A stretch of DNA of 64,000 bases from Spongisporangium articulatum. Its GTDB lineage: Bacteria; Actinomycetota; Actinomycetes; Actinomycetales; Kineosporiaceae. This document shows positions 7,218 to 18,537 of the stretch, one piece after another (position 1 is the first letter of the stretch; every line of letters starts with the position of its first letter). A model generated the notes under the pieces. The model had not been told where the DNA came from, did no database searches, and saw only the letters and a list, made by a program, of their open reading frames with translations. The DNA is taken from contig NZ_JBITLV010000001.1 in assembly GCF_044465595.1 (NCBI RefSeq), positions 372,001-436,000 on the forward strand. Direction: 5' to 3'. Both the position numbers and the translations under genes were made by a program.

Positions 7218-8024
7218 GTGCGAATCGCCACCTGGAACGTCAATTCGGTACGAGCCAGGCACGACCGGGTGCTCGCCTGGCTGCGCCGCACCGACGTCGA
7301 CGTGCTCGCGCTGCAGGAGACCAAGGCCCGCGACGCCCAGTTCCCGACCGCCTCCTTCGAGGAACTCGGCTACCAGGTCGCCCATCTGGGGCACTCGCAG
7401 TGGAACGGCGTGGCCCTGCTGTCGCGGGTCGGTCTGGACGACGTCCGCGCCGGTTTCGAGGGGATGCCCACCTGGGGCGACCCCCCGGTCGCCGAGGCCC
7501 GCGCCCTCTCGGCGGTGTGCGGCGGCGTCCGGGTCTGGAGCCTCTACGTGCCCAACGGGCGGACCCTCGACGACCCGCACCTGCAGTACAAGCTCGACTG
7601 GCTGGCCGCCCTGCGGGCCGCCGGGGCCGGCTGGCTGGCGGCCGACCCCGACGCCCAGGTCGCGCTGGTGGGGGACTGGAACATCGCCCCCCGCGACGAG
7701 GACGTCTGGGACATGCGCGCCTTCGCGGGCGCCACGCACGTCTCCGAGCCCGAGCGGGCGGCGTTCGCCGCCGTGGTCGACGCGGGGTTCGCGGACGTCG
7801 TCCGGCCGTTCACCCCGGCCCCCGGCAACTTCACGTACTGGGACTACACGCAGCTGCGGTTCCCGCGGCGCGAGGGCATGCGGATCGACTTCGTGCTCGC
7901 CTCCCCCGCCCTCGCCCGCCGGGTGAGGGGCGCGTCGATCGACCGGGAGGAGCGCAAGGGCAAGGGCGCCTCGGACCACGCCCCGGTCGTCGTCGAGCTG
8001 GATGACGCCGGAACAACTGGTTGA
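7218..8024 (+). CDS. xth: Exodeoxyribonuclease III
   Basis: 268 residues of the EEP (endonuclease/exonuclease/phosphatase) fold, typical length for XthA. It cleaves abasic sites and degrades DNA 3'-5' in base-excision repair. Metal and catalytic motifs appear in order: WNVNSVRAR near the N-terminus, LALQETKA (catalytic Glu), LVGDWNIAP (Asp and Asn), and GASDHAPVVVEL (Asp-His pair) near the C-terminus. GTG at 7218 starts directly before RIATWNVNS. The frame is open for 180 bases upstream, but that part is low-complexity and not conserved-looking. Transcribed divergently from the c-di-GMP gene. Confidence 0.93.
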   Translation: MRIATWNVNSVRARHDRVLAWLRRTDVDVLALQETKARDAQFPTASFEELGYQVAHLGHSQWNGVALLSRVGLDDVRAGFEGMPTWGDPPVAEARALSAVCGGVRVWSLYVPNGRTLDDPHLQYKLDWLAALRAAGAGWLAADPDAQVALVGDWNIAPRDEDVWDMRAFAGATHVSEPERAAFAAVVDAGFADVVRPFTPAPGNFTYWDYTQLRFPRREGMRIDFVLASPALARRVRGASIDREERKGKGASDHAPVVVELDDAGTTG

Positions 8025-8101
8025 GCGGGGGCCCCTGGGACTGGTGAGCCGGTTGACCGGGTTGAGCCGGTTGACGGACTGACGGTGACCCGCCGCACGC
8101 C

Positions 8102-8107
8102 TATGCT
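8102..8107 (+). promoter_or_regulatory. -10 element TATGCT, leaderless start of the subtilase gene
   Basis: TATGCT ends eight bases before GTG at 8116; the gene has no Shine-Dalgarno sequence. Confidence 0.45.
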
Positions 8108-8115
8108 TGCGGGTC

Positions 8116-9711
8116 GTGACTGCTCTTGGCCGACGCCGCCCCCTGCCCGCCCTGCTGCTCGCGCTCGGACTGGCGGTGGCGGGCCCGTCGGTCGCGCTCG
8201 CGACGCCCACCCCACGTACGCCGGCTCCGCTGCTGGCCTCCGCCGCCGGTGACGCGGTCCCCGGGCAGTACCTCGTCGTGCTCAAGGGGGACGGCGGGAG
8301 CGCCGGTTCGCAGCGGGTGGTCGCCGCCGCCGCCGCGCGCGGCCGCAACGCCGGGGCGACCGTGCGGCACCAGTTCCACTCGGCGCTGAACGCCTACTCG
8401 GCCGCGCTCAGCCCGGCCGAGCTCGACTCCGTGCGCCGCGACCCGGCCGTCGCCTACGTCCAGCCGAACTACCGGTACCGGGCGACCGGCACCTACACCG
8501 ACGCGGAGAGCTGGGGGCTGGACCGGATCGACCAGCGGAGCCGGACGCTCGACGACACGTACTACTACACGAGCAACGGGGCCGGCGTGGACGCCTACGT
8601 CCTGGACACCGGGATCACCAACGGCCACCCCGACTTCGCCGGCCGGATCGGCAACGGCACCAACACCGTCGACGGCAGCGACACCGAGGACTGCGACGGG
8701 CACGGGACGCACGTGTCCGGGACGATCGGCGGCACGTACTTCGGGGTGGCGAAGAAGGTCACGCTGCACGCCGTCCGGGTGCTCGACTGCGACGGCGCGG
8801 GTTCCAGCGAGACCGTCATCGGCGGCCTGGAGTGGGTCGCCGCCCAGCACACGAGCGGGACGCCGGCCGTGGTCAACATGAGCCTCGGCAGCGACGAACC
8901 GGGCCGGGACACGACGCTGGAGGACGCCGTCCAGGACGTGATCGACGACGGTGTGACCGTGGTGCTCGCGGCCGGCAACTCCTCCGCCAACGCCTGCAAC
9001 TACACGCCGGGCACGGTGAAGGCGGCCATCGTGGTGGGGGCCACGACGACGTCCGACAAGAAGGCCAGCTACTCCAACTACGGCTCCTGCGTGGACATCT
9101 GGGCGCCGGGCAGCGGCATCACGTCCGACTGGACGGCCGCCGCGGACGGCAGCGCGCAGATCGCCAAGGACTCGGGCACGTCCATGGCCGCGCCGCACGT
9201 GGCCGGAGCCGCGGCCCTGTACCTGCAGAAGCACCCGACCGCCAAGCCCTCGACCGTGGCGGCCGCCCTGGCCAAGGCCGCGACCGCGAACGCCGTGACG
9301 ATCACCAGCTCGACCAAGGGGCCGCTGCTGTTCGCGGTGCAGCCGCAGGCCGCCCCGCCGGCCACGACGAGCTCATCCAAGATCCTGCCCGGCACGGCAC
9401 TGCTGAAGGGCAAGAAGATCTGCAGCCCGAACGGGAAGTACTGCCTCACCCAGCGTTCCAGCGACGGCTACCTGGTGCTCTACAGGGTGTCGTCGAAGAA
9501 GACGATCTGGCAGGTGAAGAAGAAGGGTTCCTGGACCACGGCCAAGACCACCGGGAACTTCGCCGAGGTCAGCGGGTACGGCCGCAACCTGTGGTCGAGC
9601 GGGACCAGCGGCGTCGGCGCCGCCGAGCTGCGGGTGCGCGACCGCGGCTACCTGGCCCTCGTGCGCCAGGCCGACGGCAAGACGGTCTGGCACACCACCC
9701 CGGCTGAATAG
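8116..9711 (+). CDS. Secreted S8 (subtilisin-like) serine protease with C-terminal lectin-like domain
   Basis: 531 residues. A signal peptide (about 1-29, Arg-rich then LLLALGLAVAG) is followed by an inhibitor I9 propeptide (about 45-122, GQYLVVLKG to YVQPNYRYRA) and the S8 catalytic domain with Asp164 (YVLDTGITNGHPDF), His196 (CDGHGTHVSG), oxyanion Asn288 (LAAGNSSANACNY) and Ser356 (SGTSMAAPHVAG). Four cysteines (193, 225, 294, 324) could pair as in proteinase-K-like enzymes. After a Pro/Thr/Ser linker, residues about 410-531 resemble a bulb-type lectin domain (GKYCLTQRSSDGYLVLYR, then a second similar strand set). Likely an extracellular scavenging protease that binds a sugar surface. Confidence 0.9.
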   Translation: MTALGRRRPLPALLLALGLAVAGPSVALATPTPRTPAPLLASAAGDAVPGQYLVVLKGDGGSAGSQRVVAAAAARGRNAGATVRHQFHSALNAYSAALSPAELDSVRRDPAVAYVQPNYRYRATGTYTDAESWGLDRIDQRSRTLDDTYYYTSNGAGVDAYVLDTGITNGHPDFAGRIGNGTNTVDGSDTEDCDGHGTHVSGTIGGTYFGVAKKVTLHAVRVLDCDGAGSSETVIGGLEWVAAQHTSGTPAVVNMSLGSDEPGRDTTLEDAVQDVIDDGVTVVLAAGNSSANACNYTPGTVKAAIVVGATTTSDKKASYSNYGSCVDIWAPGSGITSDWTAAADGSAQIAKDSGTSMAAPHVAGAAALYLQKHPTAKPSTVAAALAKAATANAVTITSSTKGPLLFAVQPQAAPPATTSSSKILPGTALLKGKKICSPNGKYCLTQRSSDGYLVLYRVSSKKTIWQVKKKGSWTTAKTTGNFAEVSGYGRNLWSSGTSGVGAAELRVRDRGYLALVRQADGKTVWHTTPAE

Positions 9712-9721
9712 CCCGGGGTGG

Positions 9722-9793
9722 TGGTCGTGATCATGGAAAGTTCTACCGGAGGCGCCCCAGCGCCGTAGGTAGAAGTTTCCATGATCACGACCA
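9722..9793. terminator. Palindrome between the subtilase gene and clpB
   Basis: Perfect 18-bp arms (9722-9739 and 9776-9793, TGGTCGTGATCATGGAAA and its complement), with imperfect inner pairing around an unpaired centre. It separates convergent genes and shares the CGTGATCATG core with the 2878-2967 palindrome. Confidence 0.8.
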
Positions 9794-9802
9794 GTTGAGC
9801 AC

Positions 9803-12460
<2,658 letters not shown>

Positions 12461-12512
12461 GGGTGTCAGTGTCCTCCTGCCGGGGTGTTCTGCTACCAGC
12501 AACGCCGACAAA

Positions 12513-12533
12513 CTTGAGTCTGTTCCGCTCAAC
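12513..12533. promoter_or_regulatory. HAIR element (HspR operator) at clpB
   Basis: CTTGAGT-N7-GCTCAAC matches the HspR-associated inverted repeat CTTGAGT-N7-ACTCAAG at 12 of 14 defined positions. On the minus strand a TATAGT -10 box (12532-12537) overlaps its upstream edge, so bound HspR would block RNA polymerase. Confidence 0.85.
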
Positions 12534-12557
12534 TATAGATCCGAACCCCTTTTCCGG

Positions 12558-12563
12558 CAGGAT
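12558..12563 (+). promoter_or_regulatory. -10 element CAGGAT before the LURP-one-like gene
   Basis: CAGGAT ends eight bases before the ATG at 12572, consistent with a leaderless message transcribed away from clpB. Confidence 0.35.
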
Positions 12564-12571
12564 CTGGCCTC

Positions 12572-13168
12572 ATGACCTCACTGGGGGACGTCGACCGTTT
12601 CGGCGTGAAGCAGAAGATCACCATGATGGTGAACCGCTACGAGATCCGGGCCATCGCGCCGGACGGGTCGGACGGCGAACTGCTCGCCTTCGCCCAGCAG
12701 AAGCGGATGGCCTTCAAGGAGCAGGTGACGTTCTACGCCGACGAGGCCCGCACGGTGCCCCTCTTCGGCTTCAAGGCCCGCCAGCGCATCGACCTCGGGG
12801 CGACGTACGACGTCACGGACCCCTCCGGCGCGCCCATCGGCTGGTTCCGCAAGGAGTTCGGCAAATCGCTGCTGCGCTCGTCGTGGCAGCTCGGGACGAC
12901 GGGCGGCCTGCTGCTGAGCGGCCAGGAACGCAACCCGAACGTGGCCATCGCGCGCCGGGTGTGGGAGTTCGTCCCGTTCCTCGGCGACCTGCCGTCGCCG
13001 TTCGTCTTCCACTTCGACTTCGTCGACCCGGCCGGGAGCGTCGTGCTGAGCTCCGTGCGCAAGCGCAGCCTGCGCGACCGGTACACGATCGAGTTGCCGG
13101 GACGGCGGATCGACCCGCGGCTGGCCGCCGCGATGGCGGTCGCGCTGGACGCGCTCCAGTCGCGCTGA
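12572..13168 (+). CDS. LURP-one/tubby-like beta-barrel protein
   Basis: 198 residues without membrane segments or signal peptide. The sequence pattern of alternating beta strands (KITMMVNRYEIRAI, LAFAQQKRMAFKEQVTFYAD, LFGFKARQRIDLGATYDVTD, FVFHFDFVDPAGSVVLSS) fits the LURP-one-related fold, which resembles phospholipid scramblase and tubby C-terminal domains. Function in bacteria is unknown; membrane lipid or ligand binding is a guess from the fold. It is divergent from clpB across the HAIR box, so it might be affected by heat shock, but no evidence shows this. Confidence 0.6.
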   Translation: MTSLGDVDRFGVKQKITMMVNRYEIRAIAPDGSDGELLAFAQQKRMAFKEQVTFYADEARTVPLFGFKARQRIDLGATYDVTDPSGAPIGWFRKEFGKSLLRSSWQLGTTGGLLLSGQERNPNVAIARRVWEFVPFLGDLPSPFVFHFDFVDPAGSVVLSSVRKRSLRDRYTIELPGRRIDPRLAAAMAVALDALQSR

Positions 13169-13185
13169 GGGCTACGTGCCGAGGG

Positions 13186-13890
13186 CTACTTCAGGACGAC
13201 GTCGCTCGCCGACGCCTTCAAGGTCACCCCGGTCGGGGCCACGGTGACCTTGTCGGGCGTGAAGCCGAACGGCAGGGGCGGCAGTTCGTAGCTGTCGCCG
13301 AGCAGGGCGATCAGCCGGCCGCGGATCACGGAGGGCACCTGGGCGAGCGAGTCCTCGGTGGGGGCGACCACCAGCGACCGGCCCCGGACCGAGATCTCGG
13401 CCTCGCCGTCCAGCTGCGCGCTGATGAACCCCGAGTAGGTGCCGGAGATCTTGATGTGCCCCTTCGTGCCCTGGGAGAACTTCACGGTCAGCCCCGGCAG
13501 CGTGATCCGTTGCGCCGCCGCTGCGTTCAGCGACGCGTACGAGACGGTGCCGGTCGCGCTCGCCTCGTCGACGGGCAGCTGGGTGACCGACTGGTTCAGC
13601 AGCGACGACAGGGGTAGGTGGACGCCGCTCAGGTGCACGTCGAGCCGGTCGATGGTCAGGCCGTCCCCGCCCTGCAGGTCGGTGAAGGTGGTGTCGACCT
13701 GGTCGTAGCGGCCGCGCAGGGCCTGGGTCAGCAGCGGGAAGCCGCCGATCGAGACCTCGGGCCGGTTCTTCAGCTTCTGCGCGTCCTGGAGCGTGACGGC
13801 GACGCCGCGCTCGGCGGCCACGAGGGCGATCCGGTCCGCTCCCAGGAGCAGCACCAGGACGACGACCACGACGATGATCAGGCGACGCAT
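13186..13890 (-). CDS. DUF2993 (LmeA-like) secreted or membrane-anchored protein
   Basis: 234 residues with an N-terminal hydrophobic anchor (RRLIIVVVVVLVLLLGADRIA) and the DUF2993 pattern (LKNRPEVSIGGFPLLTQALRGRYDQVDTTF). The mycobacterial relative LmeA is a periplasmic protein involved in lipomannan elongation; whether this one acts on a similar cell-envelope glycolipid is inference. The ATG at 13888-13890 follows AAGGTGGGGC and starts right at the anchor. The gene is convergent with the LURP-one-like gene. Confidence 0.75.
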   Translation of the reverse strand: MRRLIIVVVVVLVLLLGADRIALVAAERGVAVTLQDAQKLKNRPEVSIGGFPLLTQALRGRYDQVDTTFTDLQGGDGLTIDRLDVHLSGVHLPLSSLLNQSVTQLPVDEASATGTVSYASLNAAAAQRITLPGLTVKFSQGTKGHIKISGTYSGFISAQLDGEAEISVRGRSLVVAPTEDSLAQVPSVIRGRLIALLGDSYELPPLPFGFTPDKVTVAPTGVTLKASASDVVLK

Positions 13891-13947
13891 CTGCCCCACC
13901 TTGCCAGCCTCCGCCGGGTGCTGACGACTCCGGCCGACGGAGCGTGG

Positions 13948-13953
13948 CAGGCT
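13948..13953 (+). promoter_or_regulatory. -10 element CAGGCT, leaderless start
   Basis: CAGGCT ends eight bases before the ATG at 13962. Confidence 0.4.
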
Positions 13954-13961
13954 GATCACTC

Positions 13962-14381
13962 ATGGACACCAGACGCGTCGTACTGGTGGTGCTCTTCGCC
14001 GGTGCCGCCCTGGCGTTGACCGGGTGGCTGCTCGGGCTGGTCTCGAACGGGCTGGCTCTGCTCGTGTTCGGTCGCGAGGAGCACCTGACCGGGATCGCCG
14101 CCGTCCTGCGCACGGTGCTGACCTGCGTCGCGGCCTACCTGGTGACCCGCCGGCTGCAACAGCGCGTCGCCCGCGAGGTGGACACCGAGGAGGAGCCCGT
14201 CGGGCCGGTGCTGATCGGGTGCGTCCTGGGCTACGGGCTCGACCCGTTCGCCTGGAGCGGCAAGGCCCTGCTCGGCGAGGCCTTCCTGCATGCGGGCGTC
14301 GTGACCTGGGTCATCGACCTGGTGATCTGGACGGCGGTCGCCGGCGTCGCGGTGATGCGGCCGGAGACCGCCCGCTTCTGA
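13962..14381 (+). CDS. Small integral membrane protein, unknown function
   Basis: 139 residues with four predicted membrane helices (about 7-27, 45-62, 82-95 and 112-131) and a short charged cytoplasmic loop (QQRVAREVDTEEEPVG). I do not recognise the family. It is divergent from the DUF2993 gene and convergent with hspR. The start ATG sits behind a -10 box with no ribosome-binding site. Confidence 0.6.
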   Translation: MDTRRVVLVVLFAGAALALTGWLLGLVSNGLALLVFGREEHLTGIAAVLRTVLTCVAAYLVTRRLQQRVAREVDTEEEPVGPVLIGCVLGYGLDPFAWSGKALLGEAFLHAGVVTWVIDLVIWTAVAGVAVMRPETARF

Positions 14382-14405
14382 GCGCCATCCTGACCGGCCG
14401 GCCCG

Positions 14406-14852
14406 TCAGCGATGCGGACGCCAGACGACGAGCGCCGTGGACGCCGCATCGCGGGAGGGTCGCCGACCGGGCGGCATCGAGACGATGTCCCCCTCCGGAG
14501 TGGCGGCAAAAACTCTCGTTCCCGAACGTATTTGAGCTCGAAGAGCGTCGACCTCCTCGAACAGCCGGACCGCCTGATCGCGCAGCCGGTCGACCTCCAG
14601 CTCGAGCTCGAGGATGCGCTTGATACCGGCCAGGTTCACGCCCTCCTCCTGGGAGAGACGCTGCACCTCGCGCAGGACCGCGACGTCCCGGGCCGAGTAC
14701 CGGCGGCCCCGGCCGGTCGAGCGACCGGGCGTGACCAGGCCGAGCCGGTCGTACTGGCGCAGCGTCTGCGGGTGCATCCCGGCCAGCTGCGCGGCCACCG
14801 AGATGACGAAGATCGGCGCCTCGGGGTCGACTTCGTAACCGTGGTCAGCCAT
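14406..14852 (-). CDS. hspR: HspR, MerR-family heat-shock repressor
   Basis: 148 residues. The MerR winged HTH is clear (FVISVAAQLAGMHPQTLRQY, then RLGLVTPGRSTGRGRRYSAR), followed by a helical dimerisation region and a divergent C-terminal tail. HspR binds HAIR operators, usually with DnaK as co-repressor, and shuts down dnaK and clpB when free DnaK is plentiful. It is the last gene of dnaK-grpE-dnaJ-hspR, the standard actinobacterial arrangement. The start is taken as ATG 14850-14852 (MADHGYE); a GTG nine bases upstream, overlapping the dnaJ stop, is an alternative. Both target operators (12513-12533, 18538-18558) are in this window. Confidence 0.93.
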   Translation of the reverse strand: MADHGYEVDPEAPIFVISVAAQLAGMHPQTLRQYDRLGLVTPGRSTGRGRRYSARDVAVLREVQRLSQEEGVNLAGIKRILELELEVDRLRDQAVRLFEEVDALRAQIRSGTRVFAATPEGDIVSMPPGRRPSRDAASTALVVWRPHR

Positions 14853-14857
14853 CCCGC

Positions 14858-15937
14858 TCACCCGTCGCCGGAGACCTGGTCGAACAGCCCGGCCCGCGGG
14901 TTCTCGTCGGCCGTCGCGTCGGCGAACGCCTGCAGCGCGTCCCGCGCGGCGCCGTCCACCCGCTGCGGCACCGCCACCTGGAGGGTGACGAGCAGGTCGC
15001 CGGTGCCCTTGGCGGTCTTGGCGCCGCGGCCCTTGGCCCGCAGAGTCCGGCCCGACGGCGTCCCGGCCGGGACCTTCAGCCGCACCCGCCCGCCGTCCGG
15101 CGTCGGCACCTCGAGCTGGGTACCGAACACGGCCTCGGGGAAGGTGACCGGCACGCTCACCCGCACGTCCTGGCCGTCGAGCGTGAACACCGGATGGGGC
15201 TCGACGTGGACCGTGACCACGAGGTCACCCGGCTCGCCGCCGTGCGTCGAGGGCGCGCCCTTGCCCTTGACCTTGAGCTTGGCCCCGTCCTTGACGCCGG
15301 CCGGAACCCGCGCGTTGACCGTCCGGGTGCGGCCGCGGCCCTCCTCGATGGGGACGTTCAGCAGCGCCCCCTCCATCGCCTGCTTGAACGTCAGGGTGAC
15401 GCGGGCCGGGATGTCGGCGCCCTTGCCGGGCGCGCGAGTCGCACCGTAGTTCTCGTACCCGCCCGGCCCTCCGGCGCCGGTGAACATGCCGTTGAACATC
15501 TCCTCGAAGATCGGAGAGTTCTGACCGCCGCCGTACGCGCCGCCCCCGCCGTACGCGCCGGGGCCGCCGGTGCTGAACCGCACCCGGCGACCGCCGGCCC
15601 CGCCGGCCCCGGCACCGAACAGGTTCCCGAGGACGTCCTCGAACCCGCCCGCGCCGGCCCCGGCGCCCGGCGTGCCGCCCGCGGTGAACCGGGCGCCGCC
15701 GCGCGCCATCGATCGGATCGCGTCGTACTGCTCACGCTGCTCCGGGTCCGACAGCACCGCGTAGGCCTCACCGATCGCCTGGAACTTGCTGTCGGCGTTC
15801 GGGTCCGACGTGTTGGCGTCGGGGTGGTGGGTGCGCGCCAGCTTCCGGTAGGCCTTCTTGATGTCCGCCGCCGACGCGCTCTGGGGCACGCCGAGCACGG
15901 CGTAGAAGTCCTTCTCGAACCAGTCCTGGCCCGCCAT
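14858..15937 (-). CDS. dnaJ: DnaJ-type co-chaperone without zinc finger
   Basis: 359 residues: J-domain (about 6-70) with the HPD motif in LARTHHPDAN, a Gly-rich linker (80-155), then the two beta-barrel substrate domains (about 165-340). The four CxxCxGxG zinc repeats of classical DnaJ are absent, so it is a type II (DnaJ2/CbpA-like) protein occupying the dnaJ position of the operon. It stimulates DnaK ATPase and delivers substrates. It follows grpE by 26 bp and precedes hspR with a small overlap. Confidence 0.93.
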   Translation of the reverse strand: MAGQDWFEKDFYAVLGVPQSASAADIKKAYRKLARTHHPDANTSDPNADSKFQAIGEAYAVLSDPEQREQYDAIRSMARGGARFTAGGTPGAGAGAGGFEDVLGNLFGAGAGGAGGRRVRFSTGGPGAYGGGGAYGGGQNSPIFEEMFNGMFTGAGGPGGYENYGATRAPGKGADIPARVTLTFKQAMEGALLNVPIEEGRGRTRTVNARVPAGVKDGAKLKVKGKGAPSTHGGEPGDLVVTVHVEPHPVFTLDGQDVRVSVPVTFPEAVFGTQLEVPTPDGGRVRLKVPAGTPSGRTLRAKGRGAKTAKGTGDLLVTLQVAVPQRVDGAARDALQAFADATADENPRAGLFDQVSGDG

Positions 15938-15963
15938 CCCTGTTCTTCTTCCTTCTCAGTTGC

Positions 15964-16578
15964 TCAGGCCGGGTCCGCGACCGCCACGCGCGCCGCGCGC
16001 AGCACCCGCTCGCCCAGCCGGTACCCCGGCTGCAGCACCTGGACGACGGTCGTCACCTCGGTGCCCTCCGGCAGCTCGGCCTCGGTGTGCATGAGCGCCT
16101 CGTGCACCGCCGGGTCGAACGGCTCGCCGGGCTCGCCGTAGCGCGAGAGTCCGTACCGCTCCAGGGTCTTCTCGAGCTTCTCGGCGATGGCCGCGAACGG
16201 GCCGCCCTCGAGGTCGCCGTGCTGACGCGCGAGGTGCACGTCGTCCAGCACCGGCAGCAGCGACTCGAGCAGCCCCGCGGTGGCCAGCACCGCGGACTGC
16301 TCCCGGTCCCGCTCGACCCGACGCTTGTAGTTGACGAACTCCGCCTGCACCCGCTGGAGGTCGGCCAGCCGTTCGGCCGCCGACGACTGCGCCGCGTCGA
16401 GGTCGGCGAGAATACCGTCCAGCGAAGGGTTCTCGTCGGCGACCGGCTGCGCCGGGGCCGGGGCGGCGGTCTCGGCCGCCGCCCCGTCCCGGACCTCACC
16501 CGTCGCGGGGTCGAGCCGGCGCTTGTCCCGGATCACCGGTCCGGTCGGCTCTTCTCCGTGATTGATGGGTTCAGACAT
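15964..16578 (-). CDS. grpE: GrpE nucleotide exchange factor
   Basis: 204 residues: a disordered acidic/Ala-Pro N-terminus, a long dimerising helix (LADLQRVQAEFVNYKRRVERD) and the beta-wing with the GrpE signature (AVHEALMHTEAE and VVQVLQPGYRLGERVLRAARVAV). It releases ADP from DnaK. ATG at 16576-16578 shares one base with the dnaK stop (TGATG), and GAGGGCAAG upstream serves as ribosome-binding site, so translation is coupled to dnaK. Confidence 0.96.
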   Translation of the reverse strand: MSEPINHGEEPTGPVIRDKRRLDPATGEVRDGAAAETAAPAPAQPVADENPSLDGILADLDAAQSSAAERLADLQRVQAEFVNYKRRVERDREQSAVLATAGLLESLLPVLDDVHLARQHGDLEGGPFAAIAEKLEKTLERYGLSRYGEPGEPFDPAVHEALMHTEAELPEGTEVTTVVQVLQPGYRLGERVLRAARVAVADPA

Positions 16579-18434
16579 CACTTGCCCTCGTCGACGATCT
16601 CGGCGTCCACCACGTCGTCGTCCGCGCCGCTGGCCGAGGCGGAACCGCCGTCGGTGTCACCGGCCGGGGCGCCCTCGGCGTCCGGCGTGGCGTACAGCGT
16701 CGAGCCGACCCGCTGGCTGACCTCGGCCAGCGTCTGCTGCTTGGCCTTGACGTCGGCGACGTCGTCACCCTCGAGCGACTTCTTCAGATCGGCCAGGGCG
16801 GAGTCGATCTCGGCCTTGCCGTCCTCCGGGATCTTGTCGCCGCTGTCGGCCAGGAACTTCTCGGTCGAGTAGACGAGCTGCTCGGCGCCGTTGCGGACCT
16901 CGGCGTCCTCGCGACGCTTGCGGTCCTCCTCGGCGTGCGCCTCGGCGTCCTTGATCATCTGGTCGATGTCCTCCTTGGACAGCGCGCTGCCGCCCGTGAT
17001 GCGCATCGACTGCTCCTTGCCCGTGCCGCGGTCCTTCGCGGAGACGTGGACGATGCCGTCCGCGTCGATGTCGAAGGTGACCTCGATCTGGGGGATGCCG
17101 CGCGGGGCCGGCGCGATGCCGGTGAGCTCGAAGTTGCCCAGCGGCTTGTTGTCCCGGGCCAGCTCGCGCTCGCCCTGGAACACCTGGATGAGCACCTGCG
17201 GCTGGTTGTCGTCGGCCGTGGTGAACACCTCGGAGGCCTTCGTCGGGATGGCCGTGTTCCGCTGGATCAGCTTGGTCATGATCCCGCCCTTGGTCTCGAT
17301 GCCCAGGGACAGCGGGGTCACGTCGAGGAGCAGGACGTCCTTGCGGTCACCCTTGATGACCCCCGCCTGCAGCGCGGCGCCGACGGCGACGACCTCGTCG
17401 GGGTTGACCCCCTTGTTCGGCTCCTTGCCACCGGTCAGCTCGCGGACCAGGTCGGCCACGGCGGGCATCCGGGTGGAACCGCCGACCAGGACCACGTGGT
17501 CGATCTCGTCGACGGAGATGCCGGCGTCCTTGATGACGGCCAGGAACGGCGCCTTGGCCCGCTCGAGCAGGTCGGCGGTCATCTGCTGGAACTGCGCCCG
17601 GGTGAGCTTCTCGTCCAGGTGGACCGGACCGTTCTCGGTCATCGACAGGTACTGCAGCGAGATGTTGGTGCTGGTCGCGGACGACAGCTCCTTCTTCGCC
17701 TGCTCGGCCGCCTCGCGCAGGCGCTGGACGGCGATCTTGTCCTTGCTGAGGTCGGCGCCGGTGGTGTTCTTCACCGTGGTGATCAGGTGGTCGACGACGC
17801 GCTGGTCCCAGTCGTCGCCACCGAGGTGGTTGTCGCCGTTGGTGGCCACGACCTGGATGGCGGTCGCGCCCCCCTCCTCCACGTCGACCTCGAGCAGCGA
17901 GACGTCGAAGGTGCCGCCACCGAGGTCGAAGACGAGGATGCGCTCGTCGGACTTGCCCTTGTCGAGGCCGTAGGCCAGGGCGGCCGCGGTCGGCTCGTTG
18001 ATGATGCGCAGGACGTTGAGGCCCGCGATCTCACCGGCCTCCTTGGTGGCCTGGCGCTGGGCGTCGTTGAAGTACGCCGGGACGGTGATGACCGCGTCGG
18101 TCACCTTGTCGCCCAGGTACTCCTCCGCGTCGCGCTTGAGCTTCTGCAGCACGCGGGCCGAGATCTCCTGCGCGGTGTACTTCTTGCCGTCGATGTCGAT
18201 CGACCAGTCGGTGCCGATGTGCCGCTTGACGGAGCGGATGGTCCGCTCGACGTTCGTGACGGCCTGCCGCTTGGCGATCTCGCCGACGAGGACCTCGCCG
18301 GACTTGCCGAACGCCACGACGGACGGCGTGGTGCGCGCGCCCTCGGCGTTGGCGATGACGGTGGGCTCGCCGCCCTCCAGAACAGCCACGACGGAGTTCG
18401 TCGTGCCGAGGTCGATGCCGACCGCTCGTGCCAT
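16578..18434 (-). CDS. dnaK: DnaK (Hsp70) chaperone
   Basis: 618 residues, full length. The protein starts MARAVGIDLGTTNSVVAVLE at the ATG 18432-18434, with AGGAGG eight bases upstream. The Hsp70 signatures IDLGTTNS, VFDLGGGTFDVSLLEV and VVLVGGSTRMPAVADLV are intact; the C-terminus is the usual acidic ADDDVVDAEIVDEGK. It is first in the dnaK-grpE-dnaJ-hspR operon and is predicted to be repressed by HspR through the HAIR box about 100 bp upstream. Confidence 0.98.
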   Translation of the reverse strand: MARAVGIDLGTTNSVVAVLEGGEPTVIANAEGARTTPSVVAFGKSGEVLVGEIAKRQAVTNVERTIRSVKRHIGTDWSIDIDGKKYTAQEISARVLQKLKRDAEEYLGDKVTDAVITVPAYFNDAQRQATKEAGEIAGLNVLRIINEPTAAALAYGLDKGKSDERILVFDLGGGTFDVSLLEVDVEEGGATAIQVVATNGDNHLGGDDWDQRVVDHLITTVKNTTGADLSKDKIAVQRLREAAEQAKKELSSATSTNISLQYLSMTENGPVHLDEKLTRAQFQQMTADLLERAKAPFLAVIKDAGISVDEIDHVVLVGGSTRMPAVADLVRELTGGKEPNKGVNPDEVVAVGAALQAGVIKGDRKDVLLLDVTPLSLGIETKGGIMTKLIQRNTAIPTKASEVFTTADDNQPQVLIQVFQGERELARDNKPLGNFELTGIAPAPRGIPQIEVTFDIDADGIVHVSAKDRGTGKEQSMRITGGSALSKEDIDQMIKDAEAHAEEDRKRREDAEVRNGAEQLVYSTEKFLADSGDKIPEDGKAEIDSALADLKKSLEGDDVADVKAKQQTLAEVSQRVGSTLYATPDAEGAPAGDTDGGSASASGADDDVVDAEIVDEGK

Positions 18435-18493
18435 GAGTTGTTCCTCCTGCTGAGTGCGTCCGTTCCCGTCGACCCTGAGCCGACCGGACTCAA

Positions 18494-18521
18494 GTCTTAA
18501 CGGACGACCGGCGCCTGTCAA
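18494..18521 (-). promoter_or_regulatory. dnaK operon promoter
   Basis: On the minus strand TTGACA (18516-18521) and TAAGAC (18494-18499) are 16 bp apart. An extra HAIR half-site, ACTCAAG on the plus strand (18488-18494), touches the -10 region. Spacing from the full HAIR box (18538-18558) puts the repressor just upstream of -35. Confidence 0.65.
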
Positions 18522-18537
18522 TTCCAGGATCGACAAA

